This document shows, piece after piece, positions 1 through 7,829 of a stretch of DNA of 64,000 bases. The stretch covers positions 1 to 64,000 of the forward strand of contig CAYTVG010000011.1 of the NCBI GenBank assembly GCA_964441755.1. The letters run 5' to 3'. The first letter of the stretch is position 1, and each line of letters opens with the position of its first letter. The position numbers and the translations under genes were made by a program. The notes under the pieces were generated by a model. The model was not told the DNA's origin, did no database searches, and saw nothing but the letters and a program-made list of their open reading frames with translations. Origin of the DNA: JAUMBM01 sp964441755. GTDB lineage: Bacteria > Bacteroidota > Bacteroidia > Chitinophagales > Saprospiraceae.

Positions 1-478
1 CATGTGCATTGACAATCATACCCACATTTCGTCCCTACGGGACTCCGGAAAACACTGGAACCGTTGTTTTCTACCCATATCACGCCCCTAACGGGGCTTC
101 TGTTGTACGGAAAAAATCATACCCACATTTCGTCCCTACGGGTGCTACCCATATCACGCCCCTAACGGGGCTCCCGTTGTATGGAAAATAGCACCAATCG
201 ACCTGCATCGCGGGGCTTCCGATCTACAGAAAACAAACAACCCCAGTTTTTCCCGCAGTCCCGTAGGGACGGAATGTGGGTAGCAACGTAGGGATGCGAG
301 GTGGGTAGTCCCGTAGGGACGCGAGGTGGGTAGTATTGCAAAAAAAATCGTATTCATGTGCATTGACAATCATACCCACATTTCGTCCCTACGGGACTCC
401 GGAAAACACCGGGGCGGTTGGTTTTCTACCCATATCACGCCCCTAACGGGGCTCCCGTTGTATGGAAAATAGCATCCA
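1..478. repeat. REP-like intergenic repeat cluster
   Basis: A 5' unit beginning CATGTGCATTGACAATCATA at position 1 recurs at 355 almost unchanged for over 50 bases. Around it are repeated short modules: CGTCCCTACGGGAC-type palindromes (in both orientations) and CACGCCCCTAACGGGGCT (three copies near 79, 156 and 436). The modules are GC-rich palindromes joined by GGGTAG / CTACCC spacers. The open frames across it translate only the repeats, so it is treated as non-coding. A further diverged copy lies at 24217-24281. Such modules resemble REP-type repeats; no transposase is adjacent, so the mobilising agent is unknown. Confidence 0.8.
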
Positions 479-978
479 TCGACCTTATTAGAGCCCCCTG
501 TATAACCGCACATAGATTAGATATACCCAGGCCCCGTGCAGGAAAAACCAACAGCAGCCCAACAGCCAGCACTGACAGAATAGCTGCTTGAACACTCATT
601 CGATTTGGACGGATTCCTTCCGCCTGATCATTTTCCCTGCGCATATAGCCGAAGATTGCCCCTTTCGAAATTAACACTTTGACAACGATTCAGTCCGGTA
701 TCACCGGAACATTTTTCCACCGGGTCTGCAATGGTATTGATACTACGAGCCTGCAATACAGCAGTGCCCTATACCTGTCAGGGGAACATTTTAGACAAAA
801 ACTTGTTCGGGTCTCCGGCACCTATTTCGGACGATAAAGATTCTTTTCCAATTTTGGTGAAAACAGTATTGAATCATTAGGCGTTGACCCCAAGCGGTAT
901 AAAAAATAGGAACTCAGAAATTCCTCCTGTAGTTCAAACAGTTTTCAAAGGAAGTACAAATCAAAGATTTCAACAGTG
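479..978. other. Gene-poor stretch between the repeats and the ATPase/HNH cassette
   Basis: No convincing gene is seen. An 80-residue minus-strand frame (435-677) contains one hydrophobic stretch but ends inside the repeat cluster and has no recognisable family. The remainder is AT-rich and without clear motifs; it may hold remnants of a decayed gene. Confidence 0.4.
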
Positions 979-1740
979 TTACATGGGATCAGCTGTATTA
1001 ACAGGATTACGAGGTATAGGCTGATAGCCGTTTGCCGGGTCAAAACAATTGGCTGCTGTACCCTTGATGATGGAATTGTCGGTTAGTTTTTCCATGACCA
1101 ACGGTTCATTCATAAATTCTTCATACCACAAACTGAAAAAACCGCTATCAGCTGCTCTTCTGGCGATATCCGTTGCAACCGTATGGGCATTGTATGTAGG
1201 GGAGGCTACAGCCATGTCATAAACCTGCCTGGCTGATTGTACAGACAGCATGGCAGCTCTGCGTTTGATGCTTCGAATGTCAACAATAGCCGGCCTTTCA
1301 TCAATATTATCCAATTTGAGTAATTCGATAGTATTATGAGCCTTCCGAAGCTGGGATGCCTGTAAACCTCCTCGTTCTGTAATAATCGCATGGTCAGCAT
1401 TCGCGCTCATGACTGTCAAAAATGGCAAATGCGTATTGTGTTCTTCAGGCAGGTAATATGTATTTGCATCTATTGGTGTATTTCCCTTAGCATTATTGCA
1501 TGGGCCACAAGCAAGAAGCATATTACCCCAGTCCAGCGCTGCGCCCGGCGCGATACCTGCCGGCGGATTTTTTGGAATTACATGCTCTACCTGAAGACTG
1601 TGACTTAAAGACTGATTGCAATGGGCACAATAATACCCTATGCGTTCGATCAATTGATAACGCCAGTCTTTATAAGCTGTAACGACCATTGCGCTGCCCG
1701 CTGCATCTTTTGGGGTATTTCCTTTATCTAATGGTCTCAT
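979..1740 (-). CDS. ptuB: HNH endonuclease, PtuB-like (Septu system)
   Basis: A 253-residue protein with an HNH nuclease core near the N-terminus: CxxC at residues 38-41, the metal/catalytic EHVIP at 52-56, and a second CxxC at 78-81 followed by NNAKGN. This is the TIGR02646/PtuB type of HNH protein, with the characteristic MRPLDKG start. The ATG overlaps the stop of the upstream ATPase gene as ATGA, so the pair is translationally coupled. In Septu systems PtuB is the nuclease effector held by the ATPase PtuA; phage infection triggers nucleic-acid cleavage. The family assignment comes from motifs and gene pairing; the C-terminal 150 residues were not recognised. A stand-alone restriction-type HNH is the alternative. 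Confidence 0.75.
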   Translation of the reverse strand: MRPLDKGNTPKDAAGSAMVVTAYKDWRYQLIERIGYYCAHCNQSLSHSLQVEHVIPKNPPAGIAPGAALDWGNMLLACGPCNNAKGNTPIDANTYYLPEEHNTHLPFLTVMSANADHAIITERGGLQASQLRKAHNTIELLKLDNIDERPAIVDIRSIKRRAAMLSVQSARQVYDMAVASPTYNAHTVATDIARRAADSGFFSLWYEEFMNEPLVMEKLTDNSIIKGTAANCFDPANGYQPIPRNPVNTADPM

Positions 1741-3014
1741 TTACCTTTTGCTATTTTTTGCAATTCAAGAAATGCCCTTACAGCCGGGTCAGAAATTTCA
1801 TCTAACTCTTTTTGCAGCTCCGCACCTGATTTATTTGTGTCAAGGTCTTCCATGAACTTTTTGCTCCTGTCAAATAAACGCTCATTAGCTTCTGAGTAAG
1901 GACTTGAAACACCCATTATTTCGGTTGCAACTGTATCTATTTTCAGCTCGTCCGGAGCCACATCCATTAACTTATCCAAATTCCATATTTCATCACTTTT
2001 CAATGATTGTGTAATAAATGGAGAATGTGTAGTAGCCACAAATTGAATATTAGGAAATGCTTTCTTTAAATCTTTAACAATTCTGCGCTGCCAATTTGGG
2101 TGCAGGTGTAAATCAAGCTCGTCAATCAATACAATACCCGGTGTTTCCCTGACAGCATCTTCACCTAAATGAGGATTTAATTTGATACAGCGATAAGCAA
2201 TATCAGCGACCATTCCAATTATGTTTCTGTATCCATCGCTTAATTGCCTGAACTGAAGTTTTTCCTTCTTGCCATTGGGCATAACAAAAATACCGGTGAG
2301 GTCTTCAGCCGCAAAACTGTATGCCATATCCTGCCAATGATTGTCAGGAATCATGGAGATAATTGCGTTATTGAAAGTCCTTAGCAGAAGTTTGTCACTA
2401 TCCTGATCAAATTTCCGAATTTCATCCTCGTAGGTTTTATACCAGGAAAGAAACTCTTTACTAGAAGACTTTGGAGAAAGGCAATTAATGTATGCTTGTG
2501 AAACCCCTTCACCCGATTTCTTATAGTCTGTTTTCTTCTCCTCGTGTTCAGCCCATAATCTTCCGGTGCCATGATAAGCTATGACAGGCATGATTACATT
2601 TTTACCTGAACGACTCAGTTTCAGCATATCTTCAGCTATTTTCTCAATATTTTTCGCTTTTACATAGGTTGTATTTGTTTTCTTAGGTGAAATTTTATCT
2701 ACGGTTCTCAACCAGCCATTATCAATACTTTTTCCATTCACACTACCAAATGCATGTATTTCAACAGGTAACTGAGGGAGCGGTTGCCCATCTTTGGTAA
2801 CTACCCGAATTTCATTTTTATTTATACTCCTCGATTCAAGTTTCGCCACATCGATACCCCGTAAGAAACTACCCGCTGCGACTGCCAAAGCGTCAAGAAC
2901 CGAAGTCTTCCCTTTTGCATTGTCTCCGATAAATACCGTAAAACGAGGATTTAGCAGAAATACTTCCTCTTCAAATCCTTTGAAGTTCTTGACTATAATT
3001 TTGTCTATCCTCAT
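1737..3014 (-). CDS. ptuA: AAA/ABC-type ATPase, PtuA-like (Septu system)
   Basis: A 425-residue SMC/RecF-like ATPase. Walker A is GDNAKGKT at residues 30-37, an ABC signature LSDGYR at 258-263, Walker B GIVLIDELDLHLHP at about 293-306, and the switch histidine in ATTHSPF at 327-333. Head segments are separated by about 200 residues of divergent sequence without a long coiled coil, which fits PtuA/OLD-type ATPases rather than RecN or SMC. The start gives MRIDKIIVKNFKGF, the usual N-terminal strand of this class. An AT-rich TAATTTTA box lies directly upstream. It is first in a two-gene operon with the HNH nuclease. No reverse transcriptase lies next to it, so it looks like plain Septu rather than an Ec78-type retron. 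Confidence 0.75.
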   Translation of the reverse strand: MRIDKIIVKNFKGFEEEVFLLNPRFTVFIGDNAKGKTSVLDALAVAAGSFLRGIDVAKLESRSINKNEIRVVTKDGQPLPQLPVEIHAFGSVNGKSIDNGWLRTVDKISPKKTNTTYVKAKNIEKIAEDMLKLSRSGKNVIMPVIAYHGTGRLWAEHEEKKTDYKKSGEGVSQAYINCLSPKSSSKEFLSWYKTYEDEIRKFDQDSDKLLLRTFNNAIISMIPDNHWQDMAYSFAAEDLTGIFVMPNGKKEKLQFRQLSDGYRNIIGMVADIAYRCIKLNPHLGEDAVRETPGIVLIDELDLHLHPNWQRRIVKDLKKAFPNIQFVATTHSPFITQSLKSDEIWNLDKLMDVAPDELKIDTVATEIMGVSSPYSEANERLFDRSKKFMEDLDTNKSGAELQKELDEISDPAVRAFLELQKIAKGK

Positions 3015-3136
3015 TATTGTAAAATTATATCATTTGCACTGTGCGTCATCAGATGGTATGGATAGTTTGCTATGAATAGTAGCCATGTATCTTATCCTCT
3101 ATGCGAATACCTCCCGGATAACATTACCTGTTTTCC

Positions 3137-3169
3137 CGTTTTTTGGTCGGCTCGGCCGACCAAAAAACG
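3137..3169. terminator. Bidirectional hairpin terminator
   Basis: A perfect 15-bp stem (3137-3151 with 3155-3169) and a TCG loop, with T and A runs inside the arms. It begins 6 bases beyond the stop of the minus-strand VIT gene and lies upstream of the ATPase operon, insulating the two. Confidence 0.8.
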
Positions 3170-3174
3170 GCTTT

Positions 3175-3876
3175 TTACACCTGCACACCAAACACATAAC
3201 CTACCAGGGCCGACAGGCCCATGGCGATACTCCCCCAGATGACAATCCGCAGGACAGCCTTGCCCAGGCCGGAGCCGCCCGTTTTGGCAGAGACTGCCCC
3301 AAGGATGATGAGTGACAGGATGGTAAAGCCGTACAGGAAGTACTCCATGCCTGCGACGGGCGCCCAGAGCGTCACCAGCAGCGGCAGCAGGCCGCCTGCG
3401 GTGAAAGCTGCCCCTGAAGCGAAAGCTGCCTGTATGGGCTTCGCCTGACTGATCTCGTTGATCCCCAGTTCGTCGCGGATATGTGTCCCCAGCGCGTCAG
3501 CTGCTGTAAGCTCTTTAGCCACCTGCAGCGCCGTCTCCTTGCTCAGGCCCCTGCGCTCGTAGATTTCGGCCAGGATCTGCATCTCTTGTTCGGGCATATC
3601 GGCAAGCTCCTGCTGCTCCCGCGCGATATCTGCCTTTTCGATATCTGTCTGCGAGCTCACCGACACATACTCGCCGGCCGCCATGGACAGGGCGCCGGCG
3701 ACCAGCCCGGCGACCGTCGCCAGCAGGATAGGCTCCCGGCTGCTGCTGGCTGCCGCCACCCCTATAGCAAGGCTCGCGATGGAAATAATGCCGTCATTGG
3801 CCCCCAGCACGGCTGCCCGCAGCCAGTTGCTGCGATGTATGTAATGACTGTCGAGGTAGTTGTCGATGGTGACCAT
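3175..3876 (-). CDS. VIT1/CCC1-family divalent metal (Fe/Mn) transporter
   Basis: A 233-residue integral membrane protein. The N-terminus SNWLRAAVLGANDGIISIAS is the family hallmark (first helix with the conserved GxxDG), followed by GLVAGALSMAAGEYVSVSSQ with the conserved methionine and glutamate. A cytoplasmic acidic/helical segment at about residues 75-130 (EEIY and KELTAADAL type motifs) matches the metal-binding domain between helices 2 and 3, and three more hydrophobic helices end the protein. Length is typical. Family members move Fe2+ or Mn2+ out of the cytoplasm; the substrate cannot be told from sequence. It is transcribed alone, divergently from pseC. Confidence 0.9.
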   Translation of the reverse strand: MVTIDNYLDSHYIHRSNWLRAAVLGANDGIISIASLAIGVAAASSSREPILLATVAGLVAGALSMAAGEYVSVSSQTDIEKADIAREQQELADMPEQEMQILAEIYERRGLSKETALQVAKELTAADALGTHIRDELGINEISQAKPIQAAFASGAAFTAGGLLPLLVTLWAPVAGMEYFLYGFTILSLIILGAVSAKTGGSGLGKAVLRIVIWGSIAMGLSALVGYVFGVQV

Positions 3877-3895
3877 ACGGCTGTAGTTTTTTCTA

Positions 3896-3986
3896 CAAAG
3901 CTAAGCAATTATCGACCTACTGCTGAGCCGCGCACGCAAAATTTTCAGCCCGCCCTGCTGAATGAACAAACAAAACAGTAGCTTTG
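3896..3986. promoter_or_regulatory. Divergent promoter region, VIT gene / pseC
   Basis: TAGCTTTG occurs on the plus strand at 3979-3986 and, as its complement, on the minus strand at 3896-3903. Both match the Bacteroidota TAnnTTTG element, one facing each gene. No clear TTG box is seen 19 bp upstream of either. The plus-strand box supports the pseC start at 4031 over the longer frame starting at 3962. Confidence 0.55.
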
Positions 3987-4030
3987 TCCTGTTGGTAAGG
4001 TGGCATTTCAATCACCCGAATACAAGCAAT

Positions 4031-5191
4031 ATGATTCCTTACGGAAGACAAGATATCAACCAGGACGACATTGAGGCCGTTATCGAGGTACTTCGCTCAG
4101 ACTGGCTGACGCAAGGCCCCACCGTGCCCCGTTTCGAGCAGGCCGTTGCCGCCTACTGTGGCGCCGGCTACGGCGTAGCCGCCAACAGCGCCACCAGTGC
4201 CCTGCACATCGCCTGCCTGTCCCTGCGGCTGGGCCCGGGTGACTGGCTGTGGACGAGCCCCAATACCTTCGTTGCCAGTGCCAACTGCGGACTTTATTGC
4301 GGTGCTCAGGTTGACTTTGTGGATATAGATCCGCACACCTACAACCTCAGCGTGCCACGACTGGCAGAGAAGCTTGAAAAGGCGGAAGCAGCCAACAAGC
4401 TGCCCAAGGTGGTGATTCCCGTACATTTTGCCGGGCAAAGCTGTGACATGGCCGCTATCCATGCCCTTTCGCAGCGCTACGGCTTTAAGATCATCGAAGA
4501 CGCCTCCCACGCCATCGGGGGGAGCTATGGGGGGAAAAAAGTCGGCAACTGCCGCTACAGCGACATCACCGTCTTTAGCTTCCATCCGGTAAAAATCGTG
4601 ACCACCGCCGAAGGCGGCATGGCGGTCACCAATGATCCCGACTTAGCCGAGCGCATGCAGCGGTTTCGCTCGCACGGTATTACCAACAAACCGGAGCGCA
4701 TGCAGCCAAGACCTGCCGATGAGCTATGGAACTACCAGCAACTCGACCTGGGCTACAATTATCGCATGACAGACATGCAGGCAGCGCTGGGTATCAGCCA
4801 GTTGGCGCGCATTGACGCCTTTGTCCGGCGGCGCCATGAGATTGCGCAACGCTACGACGCAGCCCTGCGGGAGCTGCCCGTCATCGCCCCGCAGCAACAT
4901 CCGGACACCTTTTCCAGCTACCACTTATACCCCGTCAGGATACGGGAAAGCCAGTGCGGCAAGACCCAGCGGCAGGTATACGACAGCTTTTTGCGCGAAA
5001 AAATCTGGGTGAACCTGCACTACATACCCGTTTATCGCCAGCCTTTTTACGAAGCCCTCGGCTTTGCGCCGGGCCACTGCCCGGAAGCTGAACTCTACCA
5101 CAAAGAGGCCATCAGCATACCCATGTATTCCGCCCTGACCGATGAGCAACAGGAGATCGTGATTGACCGCCTACGCGCTGCCCTGGCGTAG
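4031..5191 (+). CDS. pseC: UDP-4-amino-4,6-dideoxy-N-acetyl-beta-L-altrosamine transaminase
   Basis: A 386-residue DegT/DnrJ/EryC1/StrS aminotransferase. It carries the PLP lysine at residue 188 in FSFHPVKIVTTAEGG, the pyridine-contacting aspartate 157 in IIEDASHAIGG, and the N-terminus PYGRQDINQDDI typical of PseC. PseC converts the PseB 4-keto product to the 4-amino-L-altrose sugar, the second step of pseudaminic acid synthesis. Start chosen at ATG 4031, because the 69-base upstream extension overlaps the promoter. Unusually, pseC is separated from pseB by an Rpn-type gene and another aminotransferase, about 2.6 kb, whereas the two are commonly adjacent. Confidence 0.9.
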   Translation: MIPYGRQDINQDDIEAVIEVLRSDWLTQGPTVPRFEQAVAAYCGAGYGVAANSATSALHIACLSLRLGPGDWLWTSPNTFVASANCGLYCGAQVDFVDIDPHTYNLSVPRLAEKLEKAEAANKLPKVVIPVHFAGQSCDMAAIHALSQRYGFKIIEDASHAIGGSYGGKKVGNCRYSDITVFSFHPVKIVTTAEGGMAVTNDPDLAERMQRFRSHGITNKPERMQPRPADELWNYQQLDLGYNYRMTDMQAALGISQLARIDAFVRRRHEIAQRYDAALRELPVIAPQQHPDTFSSYHLYPVRIRESQCGKTQRQVYDSFLREKIWVNLHYIPVYRQPFYEALGFAPGHCPEAELYHKEAISIPMYSALTDEQQEIVIDRLRAALA

Positions 5192-5322
5192 AGCCGGCAG
5201 GCAGCAGTTGTTGTGCACAAACGTGCAAAACCAACTATTGTAAAGCAAAGCAGCGCACGACCCGGCTGCTGGTGTACAAGATATAAACTTATTTGTATCT
5301 TTGTCTGACAAAACCAACAAAT

Positions 5323-6276
5323 ATGAGCACCGCAGGCAGATACATCAACCCCTTCACTGATTTCGGCTTCAAAAAACTCTTTGGTTCCGAGCCCAACAAA
5401 GACTTGCTCATTGATTTCCTCAACGAGCTGTTGCCGGAGAAGCACCGGCTGCGCGAACTCAGCTACGGGCAACCCGAGCAACCCGGCAACAACCCCGCCG
5501 ACCGCAAGGCCATCTTTGACCTTTACTGCATCGGCCAGAACGGTGAGCGCTTCATCGTAGAGATGCAGAAAGCCAAGCAGAACTATTTCAAAGACAGAAG
5601 TGTATTTTATGCCTCCTTCCCCATACAAGAGCAGGCTCCCCGGGGTGAATGGAATTTTAAACTGGCTGCCGTATATCTCATTGGCATCCTGGGCTTCGTC
5701 TTTTCCGAAGACGCTGATGAGCAGTGCGTGCGCCACGAGATACAGCTCAGAGACCAGCGCTGCAAAGTCTTCTACGACAAGCTCACCTACATCTACCTCG
5801 AGATGCCCAACTTCCGCAAGACCGAGTCCGAGCTGCAGACCAATTTCGACAAGTGGCTCTATGTACTCAAGCAACTCCCCACGCTCAAGAACCGCCCCCC
5901 TGCCCTGCAGGAAAAAGTATTCCAGAAGCTCTTTGACACGGCCGAGATCGCTAAGTTTTCTCCCAAAGACAAGCAGCAGTATGAGCAAAGCCTCAAGTAC
6001 TACCGCGACCTGAAGAATGTCATTGACAGCTCCTTTGATGAAGGTATACAGGAAGGCATGGAAAAAGGCAGGCTTGAGGGAAGGCTTGAGGGAAGGGAAG
6101 AAGGTATACAGGAAGGCATGGCAAAAGGCAGGCTTGAGGGCAGGGAAGAAGGCAAGTTCGAGGGTAAGCAAGAAAGCATGCTCACCATTGCGCGCAACAT
6201 GAAACAAGCCGGTGAGCCTCTTGAAAAAATTGCTCTTTTCACTGGTCTGCTAACCGCTGAAATCGCTGCCCTGTAG
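5323..6276 (+). CDS. Rpn/PD-(D/E)XK nuclease family putative transposase
   Basis: A 317-residue protein of the Rpn/PDDEXK_2 family. The signature NPFTDFGFKKLFG lies at residues 8-20, and the nuclease core is spread over AIFDLYC and FIVEMQKAKQNYF (D...ExQ). The C-terminus is a charged helical tail of EGIQEGMEKGRLEG type repeats, encoded by a 60-bp direct repeat (units at 6041 and 6101). Family members promote RecA-independent recombination or act as mobile nucleases and are often multicopy. A TATCTTTG box at 5296-5303 suggests its own promoter. It lies as an insertion between pseC and the rest of the Pse genes. Tail length is probably variable between strains. Confidence 0.85.
   Translation: MSTAGRYINPFTDFGFKKLFGSEPNKDLLIDFLNELLPEKHRLRELSYGQPEQPGNNPADRKAIFDLYCIGQNGERFIVEMQKAKQNYFKDRSVFYASFPIQEQAPRGEWNFKLAAVYLIGILGFVFSEDADEQCVRHEIQLRDQRCKVFYDKLTYIYLEMPNFRKTESELQTNFDKWLYVLKQLPTLKNRPPALQEKVFQKLFDTAEIAKFSPKDKQQYEQSLKYYRDLKNVIDSSFDEGIQEGMEKGRLEGRLEGREEGIQEGMAKGRLEGREEGKFEGKQESMLTIARNMKQAGEPLEKIALFTGLLTAEIAAL
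6041..6160 (+). repeat. 60-bp tandem repeat in the Rpn gene tail
   Basis: AAGGTATACAGGAAGGCATG occurs at 6041 and again at 6101, each followed by GxAAAAGGCAGGCTTGAGGG. It encodes the Glu/Gly-rich helical tail, stays in frame, and offers a site for slippage. Confidence 0.8.
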
Positions 6277-6483
6277 TACACATGCAGTCGAGGCTGTTGG
6301 TGACGAAGCCGTCAGTCTGCCAACCACCGGGAGCGCCGCCCTGTAGTAGCCGGGAGCGTAATAAAACGCCTTGAGGGTAACAAGCATTTCCGGTACGAGT
6401 CATCGGATCTGTGTATGGTATTGCAGTCAGGCCAGCGAAATCCAATGGATTTTGGAACACTGCCGCGCACAAAACCCCGCGGC

Positions 6484-6513
6484 TTGAAGTATCAGGGAAA
6501 CCCCCTATTTTTG
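6484..6513 (+). promoter_or_regulatory. Bacteroidota-type promoter for the class I aminotransferase
   Basis: TTG at 6484-6486, a 19-base spacer and TATTTTTG at 6506-6513 match the TTG-N19-TAnnTTTG consensus. The box lies 21 bases before the ATG at 6535 and rules out the longer upstream start at 6415. Confidence 0.7.
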
Positions 6514-6534
6514 TGCATCAAAAAACCAAAGCAC

Positions 6535-7743
6535 ATGCCAGCAATCTCCCGGCGGTCGAGTGAAACGCCGCAATCACCCTTCCGAAAATTTGCACCTTTG
6601 GCAGAGCAGGCCAAGGCAGCCGGCAAGCGGGTGTATCACCTCAACATCGGGCAGCCCGACATACACACGCCCGTACAAGCCCTGCAAGCTGTGCGGGACA
6701 ACCAACTTCAGGTCATAGAATACAGTCTGGGCGAAGGCAACCTAAGCTACCGCCGTAAGCTGTCGGCCTACTACCAGGGTCTGTCGGTGAATCTGGCCCC
6801 CGAGCAGATCATGGTCACCACGGGCGCCTCCGAAGCCCTGCTGTTCAGCATGTTCAGTTGTTTTGATGCCGGTGACGAGCTGCTGTCCCCGGAGCCCTTT
6901 TACGCCATCTATCACGGATTTGCCCACATGGCAGGCGTAGTGCTGCGCCCCATTACCTGTCGGCTCGAGGACGACTTTCAGCTACCCTCCATAGACGAAT
7001 TTGCGCGCAGCATAGGCCCGCGCACCCGCGGCATACTGCTGTGCAATCCCAACAACCCCACCGGCTGCCTCTACGACGAGCCAAGTCTGCGCGCCCTGGC
7101 CGCCCTCGTCCGGCAGCACGACCTATACCTCATCGTCGACGAAGTTTACCGCGAATTCATCTTTGACGACCGCCCCTTCTTCTCTGCCTTGCGGCTCGAC
7201 GACATACGCGAGCAGGTGGTGGTGATCGATTCGATCTCCAAGCGCTACAGTGCCTGTGGTGCCCGCATAGGTGCCCTCATCACCTACAACAGCACGTTGC
7301 TCGACGCTGCCGACCGCTATGCCAAGCTGCGACTGAGTCCGCCCACCTACGGGCAGCTGCTGGCTGAGGCAGCGCTGGACACCCCTGCCGAATACTTCAC
7401 CAACGTCAAAGCCGAGTACGACCGACGCCGGCAGTACGTATACCAGCGCCTGCAACAGTTGCCCGGCGTACAGAGCTACCTGCCCGGCGGCGCCTTCTAC
7501 TGCTTTGCCAGACTGCCCATCGACAGTGCCGATCGTTTCTGCCGCTGGCTGCTCACTGATTTCAGCCACGAAGGCGCCACCGTCATGCTGGCGCCCGGCG
7601 AGGGCTTCTACGCAACACCCGGGCTGGGTAGGCAGGAAGTGCGCATTGCCTACGTGCTCAACGAGCGCGACCTGGCCGCCGCCATGGACTGCCTTGAGCA
7701 GGCCCTGCGCGTATACCCCGGCCGCAGCACAGCCAGCCTGTGA
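6535..7743 (+). CDS. Pyridoxal-phosphate aminotransferase, class I/II (AspC-like)
   Basis: A 402-residue fold-type I aminotransferase. Recognisable are VYHLNIGQPDIHTP near the N-terminus, MVTTGASEALLFSMF (cofactor phosphate site), LLCNPNNPTGCLYDE, LIVDEVYREFIFDD with the pyridine aspartate, and the Schiff-base lysine in DSISKRYSACGARIG, followed by VRIAY near the C-terminus. It likely transaminates aspartate, aromatic or related amino acids with 2-oxoglutarate. It has its own promoter and is followed by a hairpin, so it looks like an independent unit inside the Pse region rather than a pathway enzyme, although a role in supplying amino donors cannot be excluded. Confidence 0.85.
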   Translation: MPAISRRSSETPQSPFRKFAPLAEQAKAAGKRVYHLNIGQPDIHTPVQALQAVRDNQLQVIEYSLGEGNLSYRRKLSAYYQGLSVNLAPEQIMVTTGASEALLFSMFSCFDAGDELLSPEPFYAIYHGFAHMAGVVLRPITCRLEDDFQLPSIDEFARSIGPRTRGILLCNPNNPTGCLYDEPSLRALAALVRQHDLYLIVDEVYREFIFDDRPFFSALRLDDIREQVVVIDSISKRYSACGARIGALITYNSTLLDAADRYAKLRLSPPTYGQLLAEAALDTPAEYFTNVKAEYDRRRQYVYQRLQQLPGVQSYLPGGAFYCFARLPIDSADRFCRWLLTDFSHEGATVMLAPGEGFYATPGLGRQEVRIAYVLNERDLAAAMDCLEQALRVYPGRSTASL

Positions 7744-7745
7744 GG

Positions 7746-7783
7746 CCGCACTTTTCGGCTGCCTGTACCGCTGAAAAGTGCGG
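7746..7783. terminator. Hairpin after the class I aminotransferase gene
   Basis: An 11-bp perfect stem (7746-7756 with 7773-7783) starts 3 bases after the stop codon. No T-run follows, so it is a probable rather than certain terminator. Confidence 0.55.
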
Positions 7784-7829
7784 TGGCTGCATAAAAAACC
7801 TTACCTTCGCGACTTTAATGTAAACAATC

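Noticed and set aside
1..478. A CRISPR array
   Set aside because: Repeats vary in length and orientation, spacers are not regular, and no cas gene is present.
435..677. An 80-codon minus-strand frame with a hydrophobic stretch
   Set aside because: Its 3' part lies in the REP-like repeats and it matches no family; recorded only as uncertain.
5095..6207. A 370-codon minus-strand frame across the Rpn gene
   Set aside because: It shadows the Rpn gene and repeats; translation is low-complexity with no recognisable family.
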